A stretch of 64,000 nt of DNA. It comes from Trichoplax adhaerens. Its lineage: Eukaryota; Placozoa; Uniplacotomia; Trichoplacea; Trichoplacidae. Where the stretch lies: the NCBI RefSeq assembly GCF_000150275.1, contig NW_002060943.1, positions 966,731 to 1,030,730 on the forward strand, given 5' to 3'. Below are positions 53,138-64,000 of the stretch, in pieces (the first letter of the stretch is position 1; the number at the start of each line of letters is the position of its first letter). A program made the position numbers and the translations under genes. The notes below the pieces were generated by a model. That model was not told where the DNA came from. It did no database searches and was given only the letters and a program-made list of their open reading frames with translations.

Positions 53138-56100
53138 CTAGATAATGGATAAAATAAATTTTCATTATGTAGGGTCCTTACAAAAGTTTACAGTTGGATA
53201 GCTGCGATGAAAGTGATGACGATCAGGTCTATGGTAAAGTTATCTCGATATCCCGGCATACATATTTTCTATCATAGGTCTTTATGCATATATAGCTGCA
53301 TTTAACAACAGTAGCATTTTGCAACACGTACAGCAGAGTTTCATAACTCATTTATTGAAGGGTTACGATAGAGCCATACGAATAGGGACGCTCACATTTA
53401 CCATCAAATACGAATAAATTGATCTGATTTCAAAAGCCACTAATATCTGCTATATTAACAAGCAATGTTATCATCGGACAGAATATATGCAATCTTGAAT
53501 GAAGCGAGCACTTCTAGATTCTTCTCAAGTAATGTATGAATTGATCTAAAATTTGTTTACGAGTACAGTACTGTCATGTAGTGTCAAAACATAAAAATGG
53601 CAGGATTATCTGACCGTGATGACGGATGGACAGCTTATTACATTACCGTATTTCATCGATCTTGTCTCTCTTAATCTAGGAAGGGATTGATAAGATCGAT
53701 TCAATGCTCATACACTGATTGATGGCAAGTAGATAATCATCTCCAATGATCGTGATTTGATCCAGTTTCATGATGCTACTACCGTTACAACTCCAGTAGC
53801 AAGGAGCAACAAATATTGATGTAGTCCACCGCGATATATCGCACGCTGATGCATTCGTAGGCGTACAAATTTTACTGTTTACGTCATCCCTAACTAATAG
53901 ACTTTTCTACCTGCTGTGTTCTATTGGTAAAGTTGAATTTAGAGTAAAGCTTTCGCTTCAATGTTATTACTCTAGCGCGCTACTGTACTGTACTGTATGA
54001 GTCAGATTGGCACATACTAACGACTAGCAGTCTCCTATAGCACAGGTTATTTTAACACCTTTTGTGATCTTTCTGATTTCAACATGAATATTTATCAACT
54101 GAAGTGAAATAGTTTTTAGTAATCCAACTCGTTTTACTAGCTCCACGGTTAAGACAGTTGGGGTACATTCACCAATTAACTGTAGGCATATCAAATGTAC
54201 ACAGCCAATGCTATCGGAAAATGGAATCATCAAAGGGAAATCTTTCATGATGAAATATGTATGAGCTAATGTAGAATATGGATATTGTAGTAACAATCCT
54301 ATAAGGCTATAATGATAGCAGAAGGCGAGATGAACATGAATCTAAAAGGTACAATATGAATAAGTTGGCATCAAGAGCAGTTGCATTGATGTTGTCATTT
54401 CATTGAAAATTGTTGTACAACTGTACAAGTTGTACAGTATTAACAAGCGTTGATGTGCACAAGAAGTTGGCTCATCTCGAGCTCTACTGTAGACTGTACA
54501 GGTAGAGTAGTTGTATTTAGTCGATAAGTGCCTACCCCGAGCTTTTTATCGTCGCCTAAACTGACCATGACTTGATAGGAAACTGTTTGAAAGCTGATAA
54601 AAAAAAAGATAAATAAATTATTTTCATGATCATCGTCATCATCATCATTATTTCAATCCGTTAACAGCATTAAATCAATCGATTAGCTGACGCCGTCGTG
54701 GCATATTGATATGTAGTACCTCAACAAGGCAAAAGCGATGTTATGGATATCTGTACCACTGGTTGGATTTAATCAAGATCTACTACCCAATGACTTCCTT
54801 GGGATGAAAGGTGATCGCTTCTTTCCTAAAAGAAATATGTAAGAAATGGAACGGACTCAAAGTTGTACAATTTAATGCAGGCTCTTGCCAATGCGAATAC
54901 TTGTCGTTTATCCTTCCACTCTTTGACAAGACTGTATACAGGATCGATGACATTATACAGTACAGTATTGTAAATTAATATAGAATTCATTATCAATTCC
55001 AGTAAGTCTCAACTTCATCGGCACTGACGCGGCTTCACATGTACACCGTACATGATACTGTACGGTACAGTACAGGATAAATAGTACTGTACTGTGCGGT
55101 GGGGTCTGAGCAAGACGTTCGGTATGGTTGACGGTCCTGTATGTGAGGTGTGATTTTCGATGAATGACTGTGACTAGCATGTGACGTCTTTTCCGTACGT
55201 ACTGTGCGGTACTGTACAATGTACTGTCCAGTACAGTACAGTGTACTGTACATACTGTACCGTGGTCAGGCTTTTGGATTTTTCAGCGTACTGTACAGTA
55301 CAGTACGGTACTGTACATTTTAGTGTACAGTACAATCCGACAGCAACATTCATTGGTCAGATTCTACTGTTGACAATGACTTGACGTTGACTCAAGTAAA
55401 AGGGTGAAGTGAAATAAGTGTGAAACCATGGTGTGAGCCTACGCTCCGAACTACGGTAAATCCCAGAGGGATTAATAATGTAGTAGTCCATGAGTGGGAC
55501 CTTCCAATAGACATCTCCTATGGGCCCAGCGTACTTCCGTGTGGCTGTACAGTACAGTACAGTACTTTACAGTGTACAGTGTACAGTACAGTACTGTACA
55601 GTCAGACGGTGTCAGTGTGTCACCATCGTTAAATCCAGAGAGATTAATAACGTACCGTACTGTACTGTAGAAGTCCATGACTGGGACCTTCCAATAGATG
55701 TCTCCTATGGGCCCAGCGTACTTCCGTGTAGCGTACAGTACTGTACACTGTACAGTGTAAACCAGTTCCAATCAGAGTACAGTACTTTAAGGTGCCCTAA
55801 AATCACGAGAGTGAATAAAAACGGAACAAAAATTATACCAATATAAAGCTGAATATCTGTATGTATAGAATTTGAGGCAAATTTTGCAGCTTGACTACAA
55901 TTTATTTTGCCTAATAGCACTCTAAAGAGAACTGGTTCACATCGTACAGTGTACAGTGTACAGGAGTGTACAGTACAGTCAGACGGTGTCACCATCGTTC
56001 ACAGTCAGTGCCTCGTGACCCATGTCCTACTGTTACATACTAGTACAGTACTGTACAGTACTGTAGTGCATTATACGTACTGTACAGTACAATATACTGT

Positions 56101-56431
56101 ATCACGCATTTTTTTTCTTTTTTCTTTTACCACGACGCGCTGCGCTACAGTATATACTCTACAGTACATCAAACACTACCGTATACTGTACTGTACTGTA
56201 CAGTGTAGAGAAAGTATACCGTGCAGATGAGTACAAATTGCTGTTATGTACTGTACAGAGACCTTCTACTTTCATTAGCCCTGTCATTTTGAGGCACATT
56301 CTGTGAAATCTACAACTGCGACAAAGTCGAATCATTTTCCATCTCCACTACTGTATCTACAGTCAAGAATCTCAACCAAAAGATACTTTATTAGTTATAC
56401 GTACTTGAAAAATAGTCTATGAACTGAATAA
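53138..56431. promoter_or_regulatory. Divergent TMEM192/DDX6 region with dense TACTG/CAGTA palindromes
   Basis: This should contain the missing TMEM192 first exon, both promoters and the repeat arrays. Pentamer arrays lie at about 53981-53997, 54419-54442, 55030-55095, 55200-55332, 55545-55605, 55660-55760, 55940-55982, 56040-56104 and 56150-56260. A duplicated block at 55445-55740 is listed separately. A CAT repeat lies near 54636-54650. A 90-codon minus-strand ORF at 54024-54296 has no splice partner or similarity, and I do not call it a gene. Confidence 0.55.
55445..55740. repeat. Tandem duplication of a repeat unit of about 190 bp
   Basis: Copy 1 (about 55455-55550) and copy 2 (about 55630-55735) share AATCC.AGAG.GATTAATAA, then AGTCCATGA.TGGGACCTT, CCAATAGA..TCTCCTATGG and GCCCAGCGTACTTCCGTGT, each ending in a CAGTACTG array. 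A shorter related piece, CAGACGGTGTCA..CACCATCGTT, occurs at about 55602-55630 and again at about 55979-55999. Parts of the unit read as ORFs on both strands only because of the stop-poor repeat. Confidence 0.85.
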
Positions 56432-59400
56432 ATGGCTACTGCTACCAATCGTACTCCTAGTGCGGCAACCAACAACGTTAGGAATGCCAATTCGAAAAAA
56501 ACGTAAGTCTGGACTATTGCCTTCTTCTTGGAAGTCTGTGACTTCATGCACTTTTATGCGCCTTCTACTGTATACTGTACAGTCAATAACAAATGGAAAC
56601 TAGTCAAGGATAATTCGACAAAGTGTATTGCTGAACGATTAGCAAAAGGATATCTACACTCGTACTAGGCTATATATATAGTTTAGAATGGAATTCCAAA
56701 GAAATAGGTAGTGTCATTGCAAACGATACTCGAGTTGCGGCATTGAACTGTCAATTGCAGCGGTTGGTACTACATTTTGTTATTTACTACCGTATCGATA
56801 TTTGTAGAGATAGACTGTGCCATCCAATACTGTTTCATGCACAAAACGCAACATTACGCTACTCATGTTTGTCTTCAACTTGCGACTGAAAGTAACACGC
56901 GGAGTTGATCATTTACTACAGTAGCATAGTACAGAGATTACAATTTAGTCTTCTTTTTGGAAATGGACACAAGCAGAAGCTTTCATTTGTTCAAGAGTTA
57001 CCATCTAACTATGTACTGTATATTAATAATAAGTAGCACTCTTACTTCTGGCTATCCAGTCCAATAGAACTTTGTCAAGATACAGTACCGTAAACAGTGG
57101 ACAGTAACAGTACTGGATAGTATGAAAAAGTAGACAGTGAAATGTAGAGCGTAGGCAAAGATCGCCTATCCTATCGGTCGGTTACGACTCTACTGCCAAT
57201 AAGTACAGTCTACAAGTAATGATCGCGACATAAAAATAGGGTAATAGACACCCTTTAAGAAAGAAATAACCATGATAATTCCTTTTTATATTATGACTTG
57301 CTTGATGATTAATTTTTTTTTTTTTTGGGCAAATTATTTTGCAGTGAAGACTGGAAACAAAATCTACATCGTCCAGCTCCCGACAAACGTATCAGAACTA
57401 GTGTAAGTTCAACTTTCAAGGGTGTTTTTTACAGTATACAATACAGAGTACCGTACAGCAGTTGCTGTTATAGGTACCGTAGTCACTTTTTTTCCTGTCT
57501 AGTTCTTCACACTCCTTCAGTACTGTAGTTACTGCACTGCCTTTGAACACGAGTCGACACGAGCGTTTTCTTCTCACCCCTGCTGTGATGCCGTGGTGCT
57601 GGGCGTACAGTGTACAGTGTACAGTAGACTGTACTGTACGGTACAGACGCTAAAGCATTTGACTGTAATTCAAAATTTCTAGTCGTTCGTTGTTTGGATT
57701 ATTGACTTTTGGCCTTGAGGACGTGATTGTTATGAAATAAAATGAAATTTAAAATGCATTTTTCACTAGCAATAACTATCTCCCTAGTACTGTAATACTA
57801 CTATTATGTCAATCCTTTGTTGATCCATTACACCTAGGATTTTACACACTCATTAGAATCGATCCAGTGATAATTGCGCCAAGTTGAAAACATAGTGGAG
57901 ATAGTTTTAGCAATTTTTGATATAGTTATGCTATTGACGCAAGTAGAATGGCAGCGAAGCACGCTCTATTTTCCTTTTGTTCGTAAAACCTTACCTGTCA
58001 TACTATCGCCAAATGCAGTAGCGGATTGTTGTTCTTTAAAGCACGTTGATGAATGGAATAGGACGCTCTTAATGCATCTCCCTCACTAAACTACATAGGA
58101 TGTTACAAATACGAAAGGCAATGATTTTGAAGATTACTGCCTCAAGCGTGACCTATTAATCGGAATCTTTGAGAAAGGATTTGAAAAACCGTCGCCAATT
58201 CAGGAAGAAAGTATTCCCGTCGCTGTTTCTGGTAAAGATATTATAGCGAGAGCAAAGAATGGGACAGGCAAGACTGGTGCTTACTTGATTCCATTATTAC
58301 AGCTAACTGATCCAGACAAGAACGTCGTTCAATGTAAGTGTACAACGATAGCTATCATTGAAATTGCTCTTGTTGTACTTGTATTGAAATTAGGTCAAAT
58401 ATATGAAATGAAACTGCATGCATCTATCGCACTCAAAGCATGTTTCCTTTATAGCGATTGTCTTAGTTCCGACTCGTGAATTAGCCTTGCAAACTAGTCA
58501 AATTTGTAAAGAACTTGGTAAACATATGCAAATAAATGTTATGGTAACAACTGGTGGTACAAATCTCCGCGATGATATTATGCGTTTAAATGATCCAGGT
58601 ATGCCGTACCTTTCTTTACAAATTTTAGCCTACAGTGGCTTTGTATGACACAGTTTAGATTGCATGTAGTCTCCCATTCAGCACCAGTGACCACTGCTTG
58701 TCGTTGTTATTAAATCATAGTCCATGTTATGGTTGCAACTCCTGGGCGCATGTTCGATTTAGCCCGTAGAAATATTGCTGATTTAAATAACTGTAAACTT
58801 CTGGTCCTGGATGAAGCAGATAAGCTGCTATCTATGGATTCTAATGAATACTTGGAAGGATTAATTAGATTACTCCCCGATAGAAGACAGATACTTATGT
58901 ATTCAGCTACTTTCCCAGTTTCAGTATGTTCCTTTAAGGTAATTTTTGGTGCTATTTCGTAATTTTACTTGTAATGTATTCCTTTTTTGGAATATTTTGA
59001 ATCTATCATTGTTTATATCTTGTCGTTAATTGTTGTTGTGGCAGGATCGACACTTACATAATGCTTTCGAGATTAATCTTATGGACGACCTAACATTGAA
59101 AGGTATTACACAGGTAAGGGAGAAGTCGATAAATGCTCCTTTTTGCCTGCTTTAGAGTCATCGTATGAAGTAGTTATCTTACCTTGTCAACTTTGATTTC
59201 ATAGTATTACGCTCATGTTCATGAACGTCAGAAAGTCCACTGCCTGAATACATTATTCGCAAAGGTAATCAGCATCAGTCTATTTTAAAATTTAGTAACA
59301 TTGTCATTTGGTTATATCTCGTTCTTACATAATAAACGAAATAACAAGTGGATCCTTTTTATTTTGGATAGCTGCAAATAAATCAATCCATCATATTCTG

Positions 59401-59902
59401 TAATTCCGTACAGCGAGTAGAACTACTTGCGAAAAAGATTACACAATTAGGATACTCTTGTTTTTATATTCATGCTCAAATGAGTCAACACGATAGAAAT
59501 CGGGTTTTTCACGATTTCCGTCGTGGAGAATGCCGTAACCTTGTATGCACTGGTAGGTGGTATTAGTTAAAGCAAAAAGACATTTCTTACTATCGTTACT
59601 GAATGCCTAATTTTGCAATATCTTCTTTTTTCCTCACAGATCTTTTTACAAGGGGTATTGATATTCAAGCTGTAAATGTAGTTATTAATTTCGACTTCCC
59701 TATAAGTTCGGAAACTTATTTACACAGAATTGGACGATCGGGACGATTTGGTCACTTAGGATTAGCAATTAATCTTGTAACCCCAAACGATCGACGTAGT
59801 CTTTATCAAATAGAAGAAGAGCTTGCAACGACAATTAAAGCTATACCACAAAATGTCGATGCGCGTTTGTATGTAGCTGAATTTCAAATGTCAGACCAGT
59901 AA
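56432..59902 (+). CDS. DDX6: DDX6 / Me31B / Dhh1 family DEAD-box RNA helicase
   Basis: DDX6 is a cytoplasmic P-body helicase that promotes decapping and translational repression. Nine coding exons, all in phase, give 432 residues: 56432-56502, 57345-57402, 58099-58333, 58455-58598, 58721-58938, 59045-59113, 59205-59264, 59372-59552 and 59640-59902. Motifs in order: Q-motif region [14 protein letters not shown] (70-83), Walker A AKNGTGKT (95-102), [25 protein letters not shown] (176-179), DEAD (200-203), SAT (231-233), [57 protein letters not shown] (349-366) and HRIGRSGR (374-381). The second domain is almost identical to the vertebrate protein. The N-terminus is short and Ala/Thr/Asn-rich (exon 1). 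Introns 1 and 2 contain pentamer palindromes (56570-56583, 57600-57646). LSM4, also in this window, works in the same decay pathway, but the two are far apart and not an operon. Confidence 0.98.
57600..57650. repeat. TACTG/CAGTA pentamer array in DDX6 intron 2
   Basis: The block reads GTACAGTGTACAGTGTACAG, then TAGACTGTACTGTACGGTAC. It is the same strand-switching repeat as in the upstream region and shows that the repeat extends past the start codon. Confidence 0.8.
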
Positions 59903-62210
59903 GAAGTGATCAACTCTTTTTGTTTTCCACGCAAGAGTATTTGATAAAGATGAAACTCTTATAAAATTGGGATTACGTTTTAATATTTCTCGTATTCTAA
60001 TCTTATCTTTGGTAATACTTGCGTTTTTTAAAATTACTACGGTATTTAGTATACTAAACTACAAAATTTTGATTGTCAAGAGCCTACTAACGCACTGAGT
60101 TAATACTTTCCTTTTAAATTTGATATCTATTTGTGCGTTATTTAGTAGACCTTCAATTCATTTATAAAAATAATTATGTAATCATGTACAAAGTATGTAT
60201 GTAGATACGTAATGTAAATGATATATAATGTAATTGTTATTATGCTACGAAAGCTTCATTATGCGTAGCCTTAGTAGCTACACTAAATAATTCACAAGTT
60301 TGGTCGCTATGTAATGTTATACTGTATGTTCTTCCGTAATGTACTGTAAAGATCTATTAAGCCGCATTTGCCACCAAACAGCGGCAGTTGTGCTCGAATT
60401 TTCAAGCCACTATACTTTGTTTACACTGTTAATGTATAGACTAAGCGTTTGCTGGTCTACTTTAACTAATGTAATACATAACATTCTCTTAAATTACCGC
60501 TTTGTAGAAAGAGCGAGGAGACAGCTTTGTTCATACTGCAAACCTATTGTTATAATCTCTGCTGTTGGATAAAACTAGTTTATTTTTTGTTGTTTTCGTA
60601 ATCGAACAACGGCTGAATTTTTTTTTTGGTTAAACTTTACTAAAATACTTCATTCGATTTCCTACTTATGAAAATATTGGTTGATGCCTTACGAAAGATG
60701 AAGTTTAAAATTGAAGCCGTTGTAAATAGCATAGGATAAAAGATATAATATGATTTATGTTTCTGACTTGTGATAAATGATAAAAGCTGTCAGAAATTGA
60801 AGGACTTAATATTTCTGTCAAATTTGGTGTATACCTTTATGGTAAAGATGTATGGATAAACTTGATGATGCAACTTTATGACAGAAAATGATTTCGATTG
60901 TATGCAATAGTCCTCTGGTAACGTAAAAGTAATACTGGGATTGTTGGTATGGATTACTGGAAGATGTGATGAGAATCATTCATGGCAAAGTTATTGGAAT
61001 ATATCTCAATGACTGGTATCGCCATCCACTGGCTTCCTTGTAAAAGAGAACTGAAAGACACAATTCTGTAGGTGTATTGTGCTAGAGATAGAGACCCTAC
61101 TGGAGAAGAAATTTTAGACCAATGAATGAAAAGGAAAAATCTTCAATTCAATCGTCACCTACATTGTTATAATTTCCGGAAATGATGACTGACAGAAGTT
61201 TAGTTTAATTTCGAAATGATTTTCCGCGAAATTAGTTTGTTACTGTTGAGAATGGTCATTGGCAATAGTGGAGAGTACTGGAGACTCGTCAGCAATGAAG
61301 TCTAATCTAGCTCCATTTCTGTCGATGTTTGATTACTGTGGTCACCCTAATCGCCTTTGAACAATTCTCTGACGTGGGTTACAGCATAGTTAAAAATTAT
61401 ATCATGTATTGCACTTTAACTAGATTTTAACGTAGTTGTCGGCATGTTGTAGACTATGGCTTTCGATGATCAGACATTTAGAATTATAAAACTTTTGATA
61501 GTAATCGGAGCCATCCTAGCTTTCTTGACAGTAATAAGAGGTTCTGTAGTATTTCAGTGGATACTGATTTATTATGGCATTACATAAGTATGTTGTACTT
61601 AGTTTATTGTTATCCCTAATTTACTGCTGTAACGTGGAATAAATCTTCTAAATATCAATGAATTGTATGTGTCAGTGTATTGTGCTATTTCTGGTTGAGT
61701 TTCGTCACCAGTGGTGAGTTTATAGAGATTTGCCGCACGCTAGTATATCCGCCAGCTAATATATATTGCGAGGGAAATTAACTTATAAGCAAACGCAATT
61801 CTAGTTATTTCAGAACCGTAGCATTTTATTAATTATAGTTTAATCAGGAATAGATGAAATAGGATTTGACTCGAAAATGAATAGTCACATTGTTAGGTAA
61901 TGAAAATTTTGTGTCGTTCAATATTGTTATACGTTACGTGCTCCAGGCATATCGTTGTCGAATGCAGTTTACGCACATAGATCGAATGGTCGTATCCTAT
62001 GGCTAGAAATCAATGATTATATACACTTTTGAAAGATATGTGATGGAATAGATTCGAGTGATTTCTATCTTGCGGGTCGACTATTATGATTACTGAACTA
62101 TTTACGACAGCAATTGGGCTAGTCATTGTCGATATTTCAAACGCAACTAGGCTTTAGAGAAAATTAATGATATGCCTAGATTGTATTGATGAAAATCATG
62201 ATAAACAGAT
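59903..62210. other. Convergent intergenic region
   Basis: This lies between the DDX6 stop (+) and the GPN1 stop (-). The first several hundred bases are presumably DDX6 3' UTR. Nothing else is supported except a possible 43-codon small ORF at 61456-61587, listed separately. The pentamer palindromes are nearly absent here. Confidence 0.5.
61456..61587 (+). CDS. Possible small ORF encoding a 43-residue hydrophobic peptide
   Basis: ATG to TAA reads MAFDDQTFRIIKLLIVIGAI and continues hydrophobic (LAFLTVIRGSVVF, WILIYYGIT). It predicts one or two membrane-spanning stretches after a short acidic N-terminus. I recognise no family. Chance ORFs of this length are common in AT-rich DNA, and the ATG context is not informative. 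It could be a small membrane protein gene or noise. Confidence 0.25.
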   Translation: MAFDDQTFRIIKLLIVIGAILAFLTVIRGSVVFQWILIYYGIT

Positions 62211-63971
62211 TTAGTCGTCCGAATGACGTAAGAAACGTTTAAAGGATTCCTCTTCGAGCGGCCTTTCATTATCTGTAATTATAAATTTGATTTGATAATA
62301 ATTATTGAACTTCGGTAGGATATTATACTTCGTATTGATTACGGGTACATGAAAATAAATAAACTGGATATAACCTTCGTCGGTTGACATGGTGTTATCT
62401 TCTGCGTCGTCTGGATCAGCAAACGTTACATGAGGCCGTTTTCTCATTGTTGGTTCTGTATAATACAGATAAATATTTTTTTGAGTATAACATAGATGTT
62501 AACTAAGTTTACAAAACCGTAAGTTAATCTGTTGATTCCAGTAAACAAATCTTAGAATTTCTCACCACAGACGTCATCAGTAGTGACAGGCTTAGCTTTC
62601 ATAGGTACTACATCAGCATCTTTTAAGTCATCTTTTAGTTTTCGTAACTGTTCTTGTTGCTCCTCACTCTTTAATTGATTCTATAAGGCGTCAGATAGTA
62701 AGCATATAAATTGAAATCTTGTCAGGATTGTATTTACTACCACTGCACAATGATTTTCAAAATAGGATAAAAATTATGTTAATCAGATATCATAAACCGG
62801 TGGTAAATTTATGTGAAATACCTTTTTCTCGACAAGTCTGTCGTATTCTGGCTTGTATTGACTGATAAATTAAACATAATTTCATTTCAAGAATAGGTGT
62901 TAATTCCAAATAAGATCTGTCAATATATAGTCATCTTACGTTAGATATTCTTCTCTTGCACTATCAACAGCGGTAAAAAATTCATCTAAGCCTTCACCAG
63001 TAACAGCAGAAACCCCAACAGTCTATAGAGGAAGGTTGTTAATAATGTGCTAATCAACTAGTAAAAAGTTGTAACATACGTATTGTGAATACCTTCAGAT
63101 TATTATAGAATTCATCTAGAACAAGATTCATAGAACTAGTCAAATTAGCCATATAAGAGCCTTCCTGCAAGGAAAAATATTGGGGCCGTAACGTTAATAA
63201 CTGCATATCAGCTACTTAAGTTAAAATCTTTGATGACATGCTTTGCAAAATTACTTCATCAACCGCTTGCTGAAATGACTCAAAATCAGTCATCCACTCG
63301 ATAGCAAAATCGTGGCTCACTATATCAATCTGAAGAGATTAAGGTTAAAAGTTAATGTCATATACTAGTACACAAGTATTGATATGTTTAAGCACCGTAT
63401 AATTAGTAAGGTGGAACATTATACGCGTTACTTATTTCTTACTTTATTCATAACTAAGACAAATGGAAGTCTTGATTTGTATAATATACTGAAATAGCAA
63501 AATACGAAAATATTTATTGTCAAATTGATGAATAAATGCTAAAGATAACAGTAATCTATCCATTCTGTTATTCACCTGCAAGCATAAAGCATATTGGACA
63601 TAAAAGTAATGGGGCTTACACATCTAGAGGTGTCCATAACATAAACAATGACAGTGGGACAGGTTGATGCCTGAAGTATAGAAAAAAGTTAAGTTAAATT
63701 GAATTGCTGTCAATAGCAGTATGTAATGTTTGCAACTTGCTATTTCTTTCTTAATCAAAACGTAAATTAAGCATTTAGCATTCACCAGCGAATCAGTGAT
63801 GATTGAACCAGATGCTGACCAAGTAAAAACTTCAATTTGACCAGGAGTATCAAATAGTACGTATCTAATAAAATTAATGATGACTATTTCAGATAATGTA
63901 TTCACTTCATATTGCATAATTTAAATTCCTTACTTATAGTCGTGTTGCTTTTTTTCTATAAATTTAATTGC
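62211..63971 (-). CDS. GPN1: GPN1 (XAB1) GPN-loop GTPase, 5' end beyond window
   Basis: GPN1 is a cytoplasmic GTPase that assembles RNA polymerase II and helps import it into the nucleus. Visible exons on the minus strand, all in phase: 63971-63934, 63864-63786, 63670-63576, 63488-63443, 63329-63255, 63164-63093, 63022-62940, 62861-62822, 62680-62566, 62455-62375 and 62272-62211. They encode [13 protein letters not shown], then [20 protein letters not shown] (switch II/G3), [41 protein letters not shown] (G4, NKxD as NKID), [39 protein letters not shown] (G5), [13 protein letters not shown], and an acidic C-terminus ending [10 protein letters not shown]. The P-loop and GPN motif lie in exons outside the window. 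Joining of the last two exons is by splice phase and fits the family's acidic tail. Confidence 0.94.
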
Positions 63972-64000
63972 CTACCCAAGAAATGAAGTTTAAATAATGA
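63972..64000. other. GPN1 intron at window edge
   Basis: This is upstream sequence of the first visible GPN1 exon on the minus strand, presumed intron. The remaining 5' exons lie outside the window. Confidence 0.6.

Noticed and set aside
54024-54296. 90-codon hydrophobic ORF on the minus strand upstream of TMEM192
   Set aside because: No in-phase joining to the TMEM192 exon at 53137 and no recognisable domain; kept only as a note.
55035-56230. Many overlapping ORFs of 70-108 codons on both strands rich in Tyr/Cys/Thr/Val
   Set aside because: They are translations of the stop-poor TACTG/CAGTA repeat (codons TAC, TGT, ACT, GTA) in several frames and have no family similarity.
1-64000. CRISPR array, prokaryotic operon or viral insertion
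   Set aside because: No spaced direct repeats of CRISPR type. All genes have eukaryotic introns, and the palindromic arrays have no unique spacers of regular length.
1-64000. tRNA or rRNA genes
   Set aside because: I scanned by eye for the B-box type GGTTCGAATCC and rRNA cores and found no convincing candidate. A covariance-model search would settle it.

Overview
The window reads as metazoan nuclear DNA, most likely from a placozoan (Trichoplax/Hoilungia type). That placement is an inference. It rests on AT-rich sequence, compact intron-rich genes with GT-AG introns, full-length animal orthologues of RAD17, LSM4, RPS25, ZNHIT2, TMEM192, DDX6 and GPN1, and two GABA-B-like class C receptor genes, a family known to be expanded in placozoans. 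I found no bacterial or viral gene and no CRISPR array.

Layout. 1-1.15 kb holds no gene. 1.15-10.16 kb is an unrecognised multi-exon membrane glycoprotein gene (+). 12.28-21.33 kb is GABA-B-like receptor gene 1 (+), broken by an assembly gap at 19897-20063. 21.96-25.83 kb is RAD17 (-), with 19 coding exons. 29.32-31.17 kb is LSM4 (+). 32.55-38.25 kb is GABA-B-like receptor gene 2 (+), complete in 16 coding exons. 39.39-41.35 kb is an intronless 650-residue ORF (-) that looks like a DUF7869-type, transposon-related or domesticated protein. 45.11-46.50 kb is RPS25 (-). 47.77-50.82 kb is ZNHIT2 (+). 51.55-53.14 kb is TMEM192 (-), first exon not found. 56.43-59.90 kb is DDX6 (+). 62.21-63.97 kb is GPN1 (-), whose 5' end lies outside the window.

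I rebuilt exon structures by hand from splice sites and reading phase. For RAD17, LSM4, GABA-B gene 2, ZNHIT2, DDX6, RPS25 and the visible part of GPN1, every junction keeps the frame. The known roles of these genes are housekeeping: DNA-damage checkpoint, mRNA splicing and decay, translation, R2TP-linked assembly, lysosomal membrane, and Pol II import. The receptors and the first gene belong to the cell surface.

The most unusual feature is non-coding. The intergenic regions between divergent housekeeping genes (RAD17/LSM4, RPS25/ZNHIT2, TMEM192/DDX6), and some neighbouring introns, are filled with a pentamer microsatellite, TACTG, that keeps switching to its reverse complement CAGTA. The switches create dense palindromes such as ACTGTACAGT and CAGTACTG. 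The same stretches carry duplicated palindromes and tandem duplications. The receptor half of the window (1-21 kb) is nearly free of the motif.
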